Assembly (NCBI GenBank): GCA_963786675.1
Contig: CAWAZY010000001.1
Coordinates: forward strand, 410,187-474,186
Length of the DNA: 64,000 nucleotides
Direction: 5' to 3'
Source: JAGVSR01 sp963786675
GTDB taxonomy: Bacteria > Pseudomonadota > Alphaproteobacteria > Rhizobiales > Hyphomicrobiaceae
The notes under the pieces are model-generated. The model did no database searches, was not told where the DNA came from, and was given only the letters and a program-made list of their open reading frames with translations. The position numbers and the translations under genes are program-made. This document shows, piece after piece, positions 26,424 through 36,220 of this stretch; positions within the stretch are counted from its first letter, which is position 1; every line of letters starts with the position of its first letter.

Positions 26424-27933
26424 ATGCCGGACACACTTTGGATCTCACTGGGGCTGTGCCTGGCCGGCTACGCGGCCATGCTCGTCTACGCCACGCGCAA
26501 GGATCACAAGGCGGCGAAAGGCGACCTGACGGAGTTCTTCGTCTCAGGCCGCGACCTCAATCTGTGGACCACCATCGCCACCTTGGGCGCGACGGAAATC
26601 GGCGTCATCACCATCGCCTACAACGCGCAGAAGGGGTTCAACGAAGGCTTCGCCGCTTTCCACATCGGCGCGGCAGCACTCGTGGGCGCGGCATTCGTCG
26701 GGCTGACCGGTTTTATCGTCAAGCCGCTGCGGCGCACGGGCGTGCTGACACTGCCCGAATACTACGGCCAGCGGTACGGCGAAGACGTCCGCGTGCTCGG
26801 CGCGCTGGTCATGGCGCTTGCCGGCATTCTCAACATGGGCCTCTTTCTCAAGATCGCCTCACTCTTCATCGTCACGCTGCTCGGCGCTGAAGGAGGCTCC
26901 AGCGCGATGATGGCGATGATGGTGGCTCTGATCGCCATCGCGGCGGCTTATACTTGTTATGGCGGCATGCGCAGCGTCATTACCACCGACGTGCTGCAGT
27001 TCGTTTTGATCGTCGCGGGGCTGGTGGCGGCGCTCGCCATCATGCTCCAGATCGTCCCCATGAGCGAAGCCGTGCGCGTGGTCTCCGACACCAGGGGACA
27101 AGGCGGATTCGATCCCCTCATCAACGAGAATTTCGGTCCGGCTCTACATTCTCTGGATGATCTTCGTCGCCGGCATCGTGTCATCCGCGGTCTGGCCCAC
27201 GGCGCTGACGCGCGCGTTATGCGTCAAGGAAGAGCGCGATGTCAGCCGCGCCTACCTCATCTCGTCGGTCGTCTTCATGGGCCGGATGATGCTCCCCGCA
27301 TTCCTCGGCGTCCTGGCTTACGCGTACTTCACGCAACAGGGCGATGCGGGCGCGGCCGCGCTGGCCGTGCACGGCGCCGACAAGGATCTGGTCGCCACAC
27401 CCTTGATGCTGCGCATGGCGCTGCCCGAGTGGCTGATCGGCTTCCTTGTCATCGCGATGTTCGCGACATTCATGTCGACGCAGGACAGCTATCTCTTCTG
27501 CTGGTCGTCGATCATCGCGCGCGACATTCTGGGACCGCTGACGGGCCGCGTCCACGATGCAGGCTTTCAAGTGCGCACGACACGCATCTGCATCGTCCTC
27601 ATCGCGCTCTACGAGATCTATTGGGGGCTGTTCTACGCGGGCGAGGAAGACATCTGGGACTACATCGCCATCTCAGGCTCGATTTATTTCTGCTCGGGTG
27701 TGGTGTTGCTGGCGGGCGGATTGTACTGGCCGCGCGCGACACGGCGTGGCGCGCTGACCGCGCTCTTGCTCGGATTTTCTGCGTTGGCGGGACTGGGACC
27801 CATCAAGGCCGCGCTCGGGCTTGAGGCTGTTTCCGCACCAGTCATCGGATTTGCGTCGATCGCACTGGCGCTGTTGGGCTTCGTGCTGGGGTCATTGAGC
27901 GAACCTGCTCCACAAAGAAAAACCCCGGCCTAA
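26424..27933 (+). CDS. Sodium:solute symporter (SSS family), frameshifted
   Basis: A symporter of the SSF/SSS fold in two frames. The first part (26424 to about 27140) has helices I-VI, including DLTEFFVSGRDLNLWTTIA, TLGATEIGVITIAYNAQKG and LTLPEYYGQRYGEDVR, a classical SSS signature. The second part begins near 27141 (LYILWMIFVAGIVSSAVWPT) and runs to the stop at 27933. The span of 1510 bases is one over a multiple of three; removing one G or C near 27139-27141 gives a 502-residue protein of normal length. The substrate is unknown. It is divergent from the TetR gene, 144 bp apart. Confidence 0.85.
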
Positions 27934-27941
27934 GGCCGGGG
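27923..27941 (-). terminator. Terminator of the TPR gene, overlapping the symporter stop
   Basis: CCCCGGCC and GGCCGGGG form an 8-bp stem whose three-base loop is the TAA stop of the symporter gene. On the minus strand it is followed by TTTTTCTTT, so it mainly ends the TPR transcript. Confidence 0.85.
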
Positions 27942-27969
27942 TCTCCACTGTTCAGCCGTGCGGCGGGGC

Positions 27970-28527
27970 TCAGCCGTGCGCCTTGTCGTAGGCGGCGATG
28001 TGCCGGTCCAGATCGACATACGCCGGACAGGCCGTCCCGCAGCGCGACGCAATCTCACCCAGCTGCGCGCGGGCCAAAGCCGGTTCGCCGCGCGTCAGAT
28101 GCGCTTCGCCGAGATAGGCGCGCGCCACCACGAAATTCGGGTCGCGATCGAGGGCGGCGGCGTAGTACGGCAGCGCCTCGTCAACCTGGCCCAGCTTGCG
28201 TGTCGCGAAGCCGATGTAGGTGAGCACCTTCGCGTCGCGCGCGCGCGACAGGTTGAGGTACGTGAGCGCATCGGCATAACGGCCGGACTTCGCCAGCCAG
28301 TAGCCCGCATAAAACAGCTCATCGTCCGACATCTGCGCCCGGGCCGCACCGACGCAGGCGCGCCAGCCATCGCCGCCGCGCGCCTGCCCGTCGCACGCTG
28401 CCTGGGAAGGCCCGGCATCCTTGGAGAAGACCTGCGCGCCCATGGTTTCAGCGCCCGCGGTCCCGCTCAGCATCGATAGTGCAGCCGCAGCCATCAACAG
28501 GCGTCGCAGCGGCAAATGGCACGTCAT
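27970..28527 (-). CDS. Exported tetratricopeptide-repeat protein
   Basis: A 185-residue protein. The start at 28527 is set by GGGGGAGA placed 6 bases upstream; the longer open frame before it is not supported. A signal peptide (LLMAAAALSMLSGTAGAE) is followed by about three TPR-like helical hairpins from residue 75 to 165: YAGYWLAKSGRYADALTYL, IGFATRKLGQVDEALPYY and ARAYLGEAHLTRGEPALA. Such small periplasmic TPR proteins act as scaffolds, and no partner is evident. A cysteine pair near the end (SRCGTACPAYVD) may form a disulfide. Confidence 0.8.
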   Translation of the reverse strand: MTCHLPLRRLLMAAAALSMLSGTAGAETMGAQVFSKDAGPSQAACDGQARGGDGWRACVGAARAQMSDDELFYAGYWLAKSGRYADALTYLNLSRARDAKVLTYIGFATRKLGQVDEALPYYAAALDRDPNFVVARAYLGEAHLTRGEPALARAQLGEIASRCGTACPAYVDLDRHIAAYDKAHG

Positions 28528-28796
28528 GTCGTCTCTCCCCCAGGGTGCGGGGGCCTGGATTTGGCAACCCGCGTCTTGCATTCGGCGGCAACTGTGCCCG
28601 ACACCGGCGCCGCCGCCAAGGGGTCCGATGCCGCAAACCCTTCGGAACTGGCTCCGTAAGTTGCATGTCGGCGTTTGACTTCAAGGGGGCAGTCCGCCCC
28701 CGGAATTCGCAGAAATTCGAGGCCTTGGTCACGTAGGTAGCAAACCGAACGATCATTCTTGTTGTAAATTTACGATCCGACCGACATATTACAAAC

Positions 28797-28814
28797 AAAA
28801 CGACCATTCGTTTT
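28797..28814. promoter_or_regulatory. Operator-like palindrome upstream of the RND efflux operon
   Basis: AAAACGACCATTCGTTTT is a perfect 18-bp palindrome apart from its CCAT centre. A second, weaker copy of the half-sites (GAACGATCATTC) lies at 28747-28758. Both precede the tetR gene that heads the efflux operon, the usual place for TetR self-control. Confidence 0.75.
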
Positions 28815-28860
28815 ATCGTCGTGGGGGTCGCCCCCACTCGACCCATAGGTGCAACGGACC

Positions 28861-29469
28861 ATGCCCAGGCTGAAACCCGACACGCAGCGCGCCCGCCGCG
28901 AGCACATTCTGGATGCTGCGGAACGCTGCTTTGCGCGATCCGGCTTCCACGCCACGAGTATGCAGGACATCTGCCGCGAGGCGGCTGTCAGCCCCGGTGC
29001 GTTGTACGTCTACTTCTCGTCCAAGGAAGCGCTGATCGCCGGCATCTCCGAGCGGGACCGGCAGGAGTTCCAGTCCCGCTTCGCCGAAGTCACGGATGCC
29101 GCCGACTTCTTTCAGGCGCTGCGCGACCTGGGCGACGCCTACTTCATCGAAGACCCGCAACACAAACGTATCATGTGCGTGGAGATCGGCCTGGAATCGA
29201 CCCGCAACGCACAGGTCGGGGAAATTCATCGCGGCGTCGATGACTTCGTCCGCACGAGTTTCGAAGCGCTATTCCAGCGCATGATCGAGCAAGGCCGGAT
29301 CAAACCCGACATGGATGCGGGCATGCTATCGCGCGTCTTCATGGTGATCGGCGACGGCATGTTCTGGCGCCGCGCGATCGACCCGTCGTTCGACGCGGCT
29401 GCAACCATGCCCGGCGTATTGGACCTGTTGCGCAGCCTATTGAAGCCCGTCGAGGAGCCCGTCACGTGA
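28861..29469 (+). CDS. TetR family repressor of the RND efflux operon
   Basis: A 202-residue TetR protein. The N-terminal DNA-binding domain reads RREHILDAAERCFARSGFHA, then the helix-turn-helix MQDICREAAVSPGALYVYF. The C-terminal helical domain is the variable ligand part. The ATG at 28861 is preferred; a GTG four codons earlier is open. Its last four bases overlap the GTG start of the adaptor gene, so the three genes are translationally coupled. The operator palindromes upstream suggest that it represses its own operon and is released by a pump substrate. Confidence 0.9.
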   Translation: MPRLKPDTQRARREHILDAAERCFARSGFHATSMQDICREAAVSPGALYVYFSSKEALIAGISERDRQEFQSRFAEVTDAADFFQALRDLGDAYFIEDPQHKRIMCVEIGLESTRNAQVGEIHRGVDDFVRTSFEALFQRMIEQGRIKPDMDAGMLSRVFMVIGDGMFWRRAIDPSFDAAATMPGVLDLLRSLLKPVEEPVT

Positions 29470-30701
29470 ACCGCAAGTCTTTCCTCGTCTGGGCGGGCAT
29501 TTTTGCCGCTGGCGCGCTCATCTGGGCGACCGGCAGTCATACGGCGCTTATCGACATTCTCGCTCATCGCAAGCCCCATGCTGAAAAGGCCGCCGCGGTC
29601 GCGCCGCCGACGGTAACGATCGCCCGCGTCGAACCGGCAGATTTCGTCGAGACCGTTTTGGCGACAGGGTCGCTTGTGGCCCGCGAAGAAGTCCTCGTGG
29701 CCCCGGAAGTCGAGGGCCTGCGGATCGTCGAGATCAAGGTCGAAGAAGGCGACACGGTCGAAAAGGGAGACATTCTCGCCGTTCTGGAAACCGAAGCGCT
29801 GGACGCGCAGATCGCCCAGAATGCAGCGAGCCTGGCACGCAGCACCGCAGCTATCGCACAAGCTGAAAGTCAGATAACCGAGGTGGAGGCACGCCTAGCC
29901 GAAGCAAAGGCGTCGCTCGAACGCGCAAAGCCCCTGACCAAGAAGGGCTATCTATCCGAAAGCGTCCTCGATCAGCGACAAGCACAGTCGCGCTCCCTGG
30001 CCGCGTTGCTCATGGTCGCCCGCAACGGACTGACAGCCGCCGAAGCCGAGAAAACCCAAGTCGAAGCCCAGCGCCGCGAATTGGAATTCCGACGCTCGCG
30101 CACCAATGTCCGAGCACCCGTCGGCGGGCTGATCAGCCGGCGCACGGCCCGCATCGGCGCCATCGCTTCGGCGGCCTCGGCGACCGTGGGCCAGCCCATG
30201 TTTCGCATCATCCAAGATGGGGAAATCGAACTCGACGCGGAAGTGGGCGAGGCGGATTTACGCAAGATCGCCATTGGCCAGACGGCGCAGGTTGAGGTCG
30301 CTGGCGAACTGACTGTCCCGGCAACGGTTCGGCTCGTCTCGCCCGAGGTTGATCCCGAAACCCGGCTCGGCCGCGTGCGCTTGTTGATCGGCAACGATGC
30401 CCGCCTGCGCATCGGAACTTTCGCCAGTGGTACCATCGAAACCACGCGCGGGCGCGGCCTTGCGGTACCCGTGTCGGCCATCAGTACCGATGCCGTCTCG
30501 ACCACGGCGCTGGTAGTGGAGAATTCCGTTGTCGCGCTCCGCGAAGTCAAAACCGGACTCTCTGCCGGAGGACTCGTCCAAATCGTCAAGGGTTTGGCCG
30601 AAGGTGAACGGGTCGTCGCCCGGGCCGGAACTTTCCTCAAGGACGGCGATAAAGTTCGCGCCGTCGAGCCGCCGGCCGGAAAGGTGAGTGCGGCACGATG
30701 A
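29466..30701 (+). CDS. RND efflux periplasmic adaptor (membrane fusion protein)
   Basis: A 411-residue membrane fusion protein. An N-terminal membrane anchor (residues 8-22) is followed by a lipoyl half-motif around EVLVAPEVEGLRIVEIKVEE, a long coiled-coil hairpin (residues about 115-205, rich in Ala, Glu and Arg), the second lipoyl half (TNVRAPVGGLISRRTARIG), a beta-barrel domain and a membrane-proximal domain. It joins the inner-membrane pump to an outer-membrane channel. The GTG start overlaps tetR by 4 bases, and the stop overlaps the pump gene by 4 bases. No outer-membrane channel gene is present, so a TolC-like protein elsewhere must serve. Confidence 0.92.
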   Translation: MNRKSFLVWAGIFAAGALIWATGSHTALIDILAHRKPHAEKAAAVAPPTVTIARVEPADFVETVLATGSLVAREEVLVAPEVEGLRIVEIKVEEGDTVEKGDILAVLETEALDAQIAQNAASLARSTAAIAQAESQITEVEARLAEAKASLERAKPLTKKGYLSESVLDQRQAQSRSLAALLMVARNGLTAAEAEKTQVEAQRRELEFRRSRTNVRAPVGGLISRRTARIGAIASAASATVGQPMFRIIQDGEIELDAEVGEADLRKIAIGQTAQVEVAGELTVPATVRLVSPEVDPETRLGRVRLLIGNDARLRIGTFASGTIETTRGRGLAVPVSAISTDAVSTTALVVENSVVALREVKTGLSAGGLVQIVKGLAEGERVVARAGTFLKDGDKVRAVEPPAGKVSAAR

Positions 30702-33700
30702 GCGAACAGTCCCGCATCAATTTTTCCGCGTTTTCCATTCGACGGCCGCTACCCGCAATTCTGCTCTTCGTGGTGCTCTGCTTCCTCGGGATCATGAGCT
30801 TCATGCAGCTCCCGGTGACGCGGTTTCCCAATATCGACGTGCCGCTGGTGCAGGTGACGATCACCCAGTCGGGCGCCACCCCCGCCGAACTGGAAACGCA
30901 GGTTTCCAAGCTCGTCGAAGACGCCGTGGCCAACGTGACCGGCGTCAAGCATCTGATCTCGACCCTCACCGACGGCGCATCGACGACCATCATCGAGTTC
31001 CGCCTGGAGATCGACACGGACCGGGCCCTCAACGACGTCAAGGATGCGGTCGAGAAGATCCGGCCCGATCTGCCCCGCACCATTGACGAACCGCTGATCC
31101 AGCGCATCGACGTCGAAGGACAGGCCATCCAGGCTTACGCCGCGTCTTCGCCCGGCATGACACTCGAACAGCTGTCCTGGCATGTCGATGACGTGATCAA
31201 GCGCGAATTGCTGGTCGTCAAAGGTGTTGGCCGCGTCGAACGCTACGGCGGCGTCAGCCGCGAAATCCGTGTTCTGCTCGATCCCGACCGCCTGCTGGCA
31301 TTCGGCGTGACGGCTGCCGAAATCAACCGCCAGATCCGGGCGACCAACGTTGATCTGGGCTCGGGGCGCGGGGAAGTCGGCCAGCAGGAGCAGGCCATTC
31401 GCATCCTCGCCGGCGCCAAGACGGTGGCGGAACTCGCAGAAACGCGCATCGCCATTCCCGGTGGCCGTTACGTGCGTCTCGCCGACCTCGGCCGGGTCCT
31501 GGATGACGCCACGGAGCCGCGCTCTTTCGCCCGCCTCGACGGGGAGCCCGTTGTCTCCTTTTCCATCTTCCGCTCAAAGGGCTCGAGCGAGCTTTCGGTC
31601 GCCGAAGCTGTAGAGAAGAGGCTTGCGGAACTCTCCGAAAGTTATCCGAACGTCACATTGGCCAAGATCGACGATGCCGTCGCCTATACCCGCGGCAATT
31701 ATGAAGCCGCCCTTACCACATTGATCGAGGGCGCGATTCTCGCCGTCATCACGGTGTTCCTGTTCCTGCGCAACTGGCGTGCGACGCTCATTACCGCCAT
31801 CGCGCTGCCGCTCTCGGCGATCCCTACCTTTTGGGCCATGAGCCTGATGGGCTTTTCACTCAATCTGGTCAGCTTGCTCGCGATCACACTCGTCACCGGC
31901 ATTCTCGTCGACGACGCGATCGTCGAGATCGAGAACATCGTGCGCCACATGCGCATGGGTAAGTCGCCCTACCGCGCCGCGATGGAGGCCGCAGACGAGA
32001 TTGGTCTGGCGGTCATCGCGATCACCCTGACCATCGTCGCTATTTTCGCACCGGTTTCGTTCATGGGCGGTGTGGCCGGCCAATACTTCCAGCAGTTCGG
32101 CCTGACGGTCGCCGTGGCGGTCTTGTTCTCGCTGCTTGTGGCGCGATTGATCACGCCCATGATGGCCGCCTATCTGATGCGGCCGGTTCCGCCGCACGAT
32201 CACGAAGGCGGCATGCTGATGACGGCTTACGTCCGCTTTCTGCGCGCAACCCTGCGCTGGCGCTACGTCACGCTGCTTGCGGGCATGGCCGTTTTCGCCG
32301 GCTCGATCTACGCCACGGCCCTTCTGCCGACCGGCTTCATTCCCGACGAGGATACCTCGCGCGTCGTCATCTCGGCCGAGCTGCCGCCCGGATCGCGGCT
32401 TGAGGAAACGTTGGCGGTTGTGGACGAAGTCGCCAGCCGCCTCGACGGGATGCCGGAAGTCGCCAGTGTGTTTGCCCTCGGCGGAACCTCGCCGACGGGA
32501 CAGCTCGAAGTGCGGCGCGCGGCCGTTACGGTTCGGCTCGTTCCCAAGACCGAACGCGACCTGCCGCAAAAGGAATTGAAGTCCGTCATCGCCGCCAAGA
32601 TCGCCGATGTTCCCGACGTGCGTGCCTGGTTCGTCAACGAACGTGGCGAGCGCGAATTATCGTTCTCGCTTCTGTCGCGTGATGGCCGCGAGCTAAAGGA
32701 AGGCGTGGAGCGTGTGGAAGGTGCGATCCGCGCCCTGCCGGGCTTCTTCAATGTGGCCTCCAAGTCGGCATTGGACCGACCTGAAATCCGCGTCGTTCCG
32801 CTGCTCGACCGGGCATCTAGCCTCGGCGTCACGCCCGATCAGATCGCGGAGACGGTGCGTGTTGCCACGATTGGCGACGTCGACGCCAATCTGGCGAAAT
32901 TCACATCCGGCGACCGCCTGATCCCCATTCGCGTGCAGGTCGAGGAAGATGCGCGCGAGAACCTGCAGCGCATCGCCAATTTGCGCATCACCAATACCAG
33001 CGGCAAAGCTATTCCGCTGTCGGCCGTCGCCGACATCTCATTCGGCCGCGGCCCCAGCGCCATCGACCGCTACGACCGCGAACGGCGCGCAGAGATTGGC
33101 GCGGATCTGGTGCGCGGCTTTGCACTCAGCACGGCCCGCGAGGCGTTTCTGCGCGAAGTCGAGCGCGTCGGCCTCCCCGAGGGCGTCCGGGTTCAGGCGA
33201 CGGGTGACGCGGAGATTCAAGACGAAGTGGCCCAGGGCTTCATTACCGCGATGGGCACGGGCCTGATGATCGTTCTCGGATTGCTCATCCTGCTTTTCGG
33301 CAGCGTGTTCCAGCCGATCACCATTCTGTTGTCGCTGCCATTGTCGTTCGGAGGCGTGGTGATCGGCCTGATCGCCACCAACAACCCGATCAGCATGCCG
33401 GTCTACATCGGCCTTCTGATGCTCATGGGCATTGTAACCAAGAACGCGATCATGCTGGTCGATTTCGCCGTCGAGGAAGTTGCGCGCGGCACGGACCGCA
33501 TGACGGCGATGCTCGAAGCCGGCCGCAAGCGGGCGCGGCCCATCATCATGACGACAATCGCCATGGCAGCCGGCATGCTGCCCAGCGCCTACGCTTTAGG
33601 CGACGGCGGCGAGTTCCGCTCACCCATGGCCATTGCAGTAATCGGTGGTCTTCTCGTCTCGACGGTTCTTTCGCTCGTGTTCGTGCCGTCGTTCTTCACG

Positions 33701-33880
33701 GTCATGGACGACCTCTCGCGGCTCGTCGCGCGGGTGTCGCAATTCATCATCAAGCCCAACGCCACTGACGAGGCTGGCGACGACGACGAGGCCGTGGCTC
33801 CCCGCGTACCTCCCATCCCGCCCGGCCTGAAGGACAAGGCGAAGTCCAGCAACACGCAGCCGCGTATGGCTGCCGAATAG
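30698..33880 (+). CDS. RND efflux pump, HAE1-type inner-membrane permease
   Basis: A 1060-residue proton-driven efflux pump with 12 transmembrane helices and two large periplasmic loops. The proton-relay aspartates are in GILVDDAIVEIENIV (helix IV) and the lysine in GIVTKNAIMLVDF (helix X). The N-terminal helix is preceded by FSAFSIRRPLPAILL. These features place it in the hydrophobe/amphiphile efflux (HAE1) group, the AcrB-like drug exporters, not the heavy-metal HME group. The C-terminus has an acidic tail (DEAGDDDEAVAP). Third gene of the tetR-MFP-RND operon. Confidence 0.94.
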   Translation: MSEQSRINFSAFSIRRPLPAILLFVVLCFLGIMSFMQLPVTRFPNIDVPLVQVTITQSGATPAELETQVSKLVEDAVANVTGVKHLISTLTDGASTTIIEFRLEIDTDRALNDVKDAVEKIRPDLPRTIDEPLIQRIDVEGQAIQAYAASSPGMTLEQLSWHVDDVIKRELLVVKGVGRVERYGGVSREIRVLLDPDRLLAFGVTAAEINRQIRATNVDLGSGRGEVGQQEQAIRILAGAKTVAELAETRIAIPGGRYVRLADLGRVLDDATEPRSFARLDGEPVVSFSIFRSKGSSELSVAEAVEKRLAELSESYPNVTLAKIDDAVAYTRGNYEAALTTLIEGAILAVITVFLFLRNWRATLITAIALPLSAIPTFWAMSLMGFSLNLVSLLAITLVTGILVDDAIVEIENIVRHMRMGKSPYRAAMEAADEIGLAVIAITLTIVAIFAPVSFMGGVAGQYFQQFGLTVAVAVLFSLLVARLITPMMAAYLMRPVPPHDHEGGMLMTAYVRFLRATLRWRYVTLLAGMAVFAGSIYATALLPTGFIPDEDTSRVVISAELPPGSRLEETLAVVDEVASRLDGMPEVASVFALGGTSPTGQLEVRRAAVTVRLVPKTERDLPQKELKSVIAAKIADVPDVRAWFVNERGERELSFSLLSRDGRELKEGVERVEGAIRALPGFFNVASKSALDRPEIRVVPLLDRASSLGVTPDQIAETVRVATIGDVDANLAKFTSGDRLIPIRVQVEEDARENLQRIANLRITNTSGKAIPLSAVADISFGRGPSAIDRYDRERRAEIGADLVRGFALSTAREAFLREVERVGLPEGVRVQATGDAEIQDEVAQGFITAMGTGLMIVLGLLILLFGSVFQPITILLSLPLSFGGVVIGLIATNNPISMPVYIGLLMLMGIVTKNAIMLVDFAVEEVARGTDRMTAMLEAGRKRARPIIMTTIAMAAGMLPSAYALGDGGEFRSPMAIAVIGGLLVSTVLSLVFVPSFFTVMDDLSRLVARVSQFIIKPNATDEAGDDDEAVAPRVPPIPPGLKDKAKSSNTQPRMAAE

Positions 33881-33981
33881 GCATAGCGGTTTCGTCTGGG
33901 CGGCTATTGCGGCGCGAAAGTCGCGCTCTTACATCGGACACGTCTTTCGGCTGACGATGCCGCTTACAAAGGAAAATTCTC

Positions 33982-35046
33982 ATGTTCGACGCGAAGTCCC
34001 TTCTAGAGCAGCTTGCCGGTGGCGGGCAGCGCCCCAACGCAACGGGCGGCGGCCAAGGCGGCGGATTGGAAGACCTGCTCGGTGGGCTTTTAGGCGGCAA
34101 CGCCGGAGCCACTTCCGGCCCACAAGGTCAGGATCCGGCGGGCGGGCTCGGTGACCTGCTGCGCAATATCACAGGGGGCGAGGCAGCCGCCGGCGGTGCG
34201 GGCGGCGGGAGTGGTCTGGATCAAATTCTCGGGCAGTTGAAAGAGAAAGCCGGCCAGATGGGTGGTGGCACAACCGGCGGCGGCGGCGGCGGCATCCTCG
34301 ATGTCCTCGGCCAGGTTCTCGGTCAAGCCACCGAAGGCGCCAAGGAAGGTGCGGGGCGTATCGGCGCCGCGACGGGCGCCACCGATGTGCTGACACAAGC
34401 GGCCGGCGGGCGGACGCCTGAAGAGATCATCGCGCAGGTGAAGGACCTGATCGCCAACAATCAGCTTGGCGCGGGCGCCGTGCTGGGCGGTCTCGGCGGA
34501 CTGCTGATCGGAACCAAGACCGGACGCGGCATCGCAACCGGTGCGGCCAAAGTCGGCGCCCTCGCGCTCATCAGCGGACTTGCCTACAAGGCCTACCAGA
34601 ACCATCAGGCTGGCAGACCGCTGATCACCGGCGCTCAAAGCATCGCATCCGCCGCGCCTGAAGGATCGGGCTTCGAACCGGACGCCATTTCCAACGAAAC
34701 GGCGGCCCTGATGATCCGCGCGATGATTGCGGCCGCGGCCGCCGACGGCCGCATCGACGATGCGGAATACGGCCGGATCATTGGCTCAATGGGATCGGGA
34801 GCCGACTCAGCCGAAGCGCGGGCCTTCCTGGAGCAGGAAATGCGCGCGCCCGCTTCGCCCCATACATTGGCCGAGGCCGTCCGTTCCGAAGCGGAAGCAC
34901 TGGAAGTCTACACGGCTGCCCGCATCGCCATTGATCCGGATGCGCCCGCGGAGAAGAGCTTCCTGGCCGATCTGGCAAATGCGCTCAACATGCCAAGGGA
35001 ACTGGCGGCACACATCGACGCGACCGCGCGAAGCGCCACCGTTTGA
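33982..35046 (+). CDS. DUF533 / YebE-like membrane-associated protein
   Basis: A 354-residue protein. The first 130 residues are very glycine-rich, with repeated LGGLLGG and GGGG runs and short hydrophobic patches. A hydrophobic segment follows (GAVLGGLGGLLIG then ALALISGLAYKAYQNHQ), which matches the DUF533 family of inner-membrane proteins such as E. coli YebE. The C-terminal part (about 230-350) is a helical TerB-like domain (LMIRAMIAAAAADGRIDDAE). The role in E. coli is envelope-stress associated but undefined. It is 101 bp after the pump gene, so it could be part of that transcript or separate; a strong terminator closes it. Confidence 0.85.
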   Translation: MFDAKSLLEQLAGGGQRPNATGGGQGGGLEDLLGGLLGGNAGATSGPQGQDPAGGLGDLLRNITGGEAAAGGAGGGSGLDQILGQLKEKAGQMGGGTTGGGGGGILDVLGQVLGQATEGAKEGAGRIGAATGATDVLTQAAGGRTPEEIIAQVKDLIANNQLGAGAVLGGLGGLLIGTKTGRGIATGAAKVGALALISGLAYKAYQNHQAGRPLITGAQSIASAAPEGSGFEPDAISNETAALMIRAMIAAAAADGRIDDAEYGRIIGSMGSGADSAEARAFLEQEMRAPASPHTLAEAVRSEAEALEVYTAARIAIDPDAPAEKSFLADLANALNMPRELAAHIDATARSATV

Positions 35047-35070
35047 TCAGCTCCACCGGTCCCAGAAACG

Positions 35071-35105
35071 AAAAAAGCGCGGGAGGAGATCCCGCGCTTT
35101 TTTTT
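35071..35105 (+). terminator. Strong terminator after the DUF533 gene
   Basis: GCGCGGGA / TCCCGCGC is an 8-bp stem with a GGAGA loop, preceded by a run of A and followed by eight T. It can work in both directions and separates this gene from the convergent ABC adaptor gene. Confidence 0.95.
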
Positions 35106-35131
35106 AATGATCGGATGGCCGCGCCGCGCGA

Positions 35132-36220
35132 TCAACTCGCGCCGGGCTCAGCCTTAAAGAACACATCGACGCGCATGCCGGTCATCAACGGCGGCTGGCC
35201 GTCGAGCGTCACCATCACTTCGAGAACTTCCACATCGTTGGGCCGGCGCGGACCACGCGACACGATCCGCGGTGCGCCAAGTGCCGGCGCCATGGAGGTG
35301 ACGACGCCGGTGAATTCCTGGCCTTCGAATGCGTCGGCCTTGATCACGGCCTTCTGCCCGACCTGGATCTTCACGACATCACGCTCTTCGACTTCAGTCC
35401 GGACCCTTAGGCCCGTCAAATCTCCAAACAGTACAAGGGGTGCCTCAGGCGAGGCAGCCGCCAGTTCGCCTTCCTTTGCCCAAACGTTCAGAACGCTGCC
35501 ATCGGCGGGAGCGCGCAAGCGCGTGCGCTCGATGGCGTTCTCCACCTGGGTCACATCGCTGCGAGCCAGAGTAAGGGAAGATTCAAGCCGCGACGGCAGC
35601 GGCATCGAGTCCGTAGCTGTGACACGCTCCAAGGCCGTGCGCTCTTCGGCGAGCTTCGTCCGCGCATCCGCGATCTTGGTACGCGCTGCTTTCAGTTCAT
35701 CGGCATTGGCCGACCCGTTGCGAACCTTGTGCGCAACTGCGTCGAAAGCAATGACGGCTGCGAAGACCGCACGCTCGGCTTTAGCGACGGCATCCTCGGC
35801 ATTGCGGCGGTCCAAGGCGAGACCCTTGACGACTTCTTCGTCGCGCTCGAGGACGCGCACGGCTTCTTCAGCCAGCGCCGCCGTCAACTTGGCCTGGAGG
35901 TCGTCGTCATCAAGACGCACCAGAAGATCGCCAGCGGTCACCTTGTCGCCGGCCTTGACGACAACTTCCTCAATTTCGCCCGGGGATTGCGTCACCAGCC
36001 GGATTTCACCGGCCTTGGGTTCGACTCGGCCCGTCGCCGAAGCGGCCCACTCGCCCTTCAGGAGCGAACCGCCCTCATTGGCCGCAACCGTCATCGATGC
36101 GGTCCCCGGCTTGTTGTCCTGACCATGCGAGGACAGGGTGCCGTTGATGAGCACACTCAATGCAATGGCGATAATTCCCGCCACTGTCACGGTCTGGACC
36201 GCTGGATCCACTTTAAGCAT
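35132..36220 (-). CDS. HlyD-like adaptor of an ABC exporter
   Basis: A 362-residue membrane-fusion-type protein with an N-terminal membrane helix (TVAGIIAIALSVLINGTL), a lipoyl-like segment (SPGEIEEVVVKAGDKVTAGD), a coiled-coil hairpin of moderate length (residues about 110-205) and a barrel domain (RLRAPADGSVLNVWAKEGEL). It follows the ATPase gene with an 8-base overlap. The set of permease, ATPase and adaptor recalls the DevBCA and MacAB-type exporters that move glycolipids, peptides or antibiotics to the outer membrane. Confidence 0.85.
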   Translation of the reverse strand: MLKVDPAVQTVTVAGIIAIALSVLINGTLSSHGQDNKPGTASMTVAANEGGSLLKGEWAASATGRVEPKAGEIRLVTQSPGEIEEVVVKAGDKVTAGDLLVRLDDDDLQAKLTAALAEEAVRVLERDEEVVKGLALDRRNAEDAVAKAERAVFAAVIAFDAVAHKVRNGSANADELKAARTKIADARTKLAEERTALERVTATDSMPLPSRLESSLTLARSDVTQVENAIERTRLRAPADGSVLNVWAKEGELAAASPEAPLVLFGDLTGLRVRTEVEERDVVKIQVGQKAVIKADAFEGQEFTGVVTSMAPALGAPRIVSRGPRRPNDVEVLEVMVTLDGQPPLMTGMRVDVFFKAEPGAS

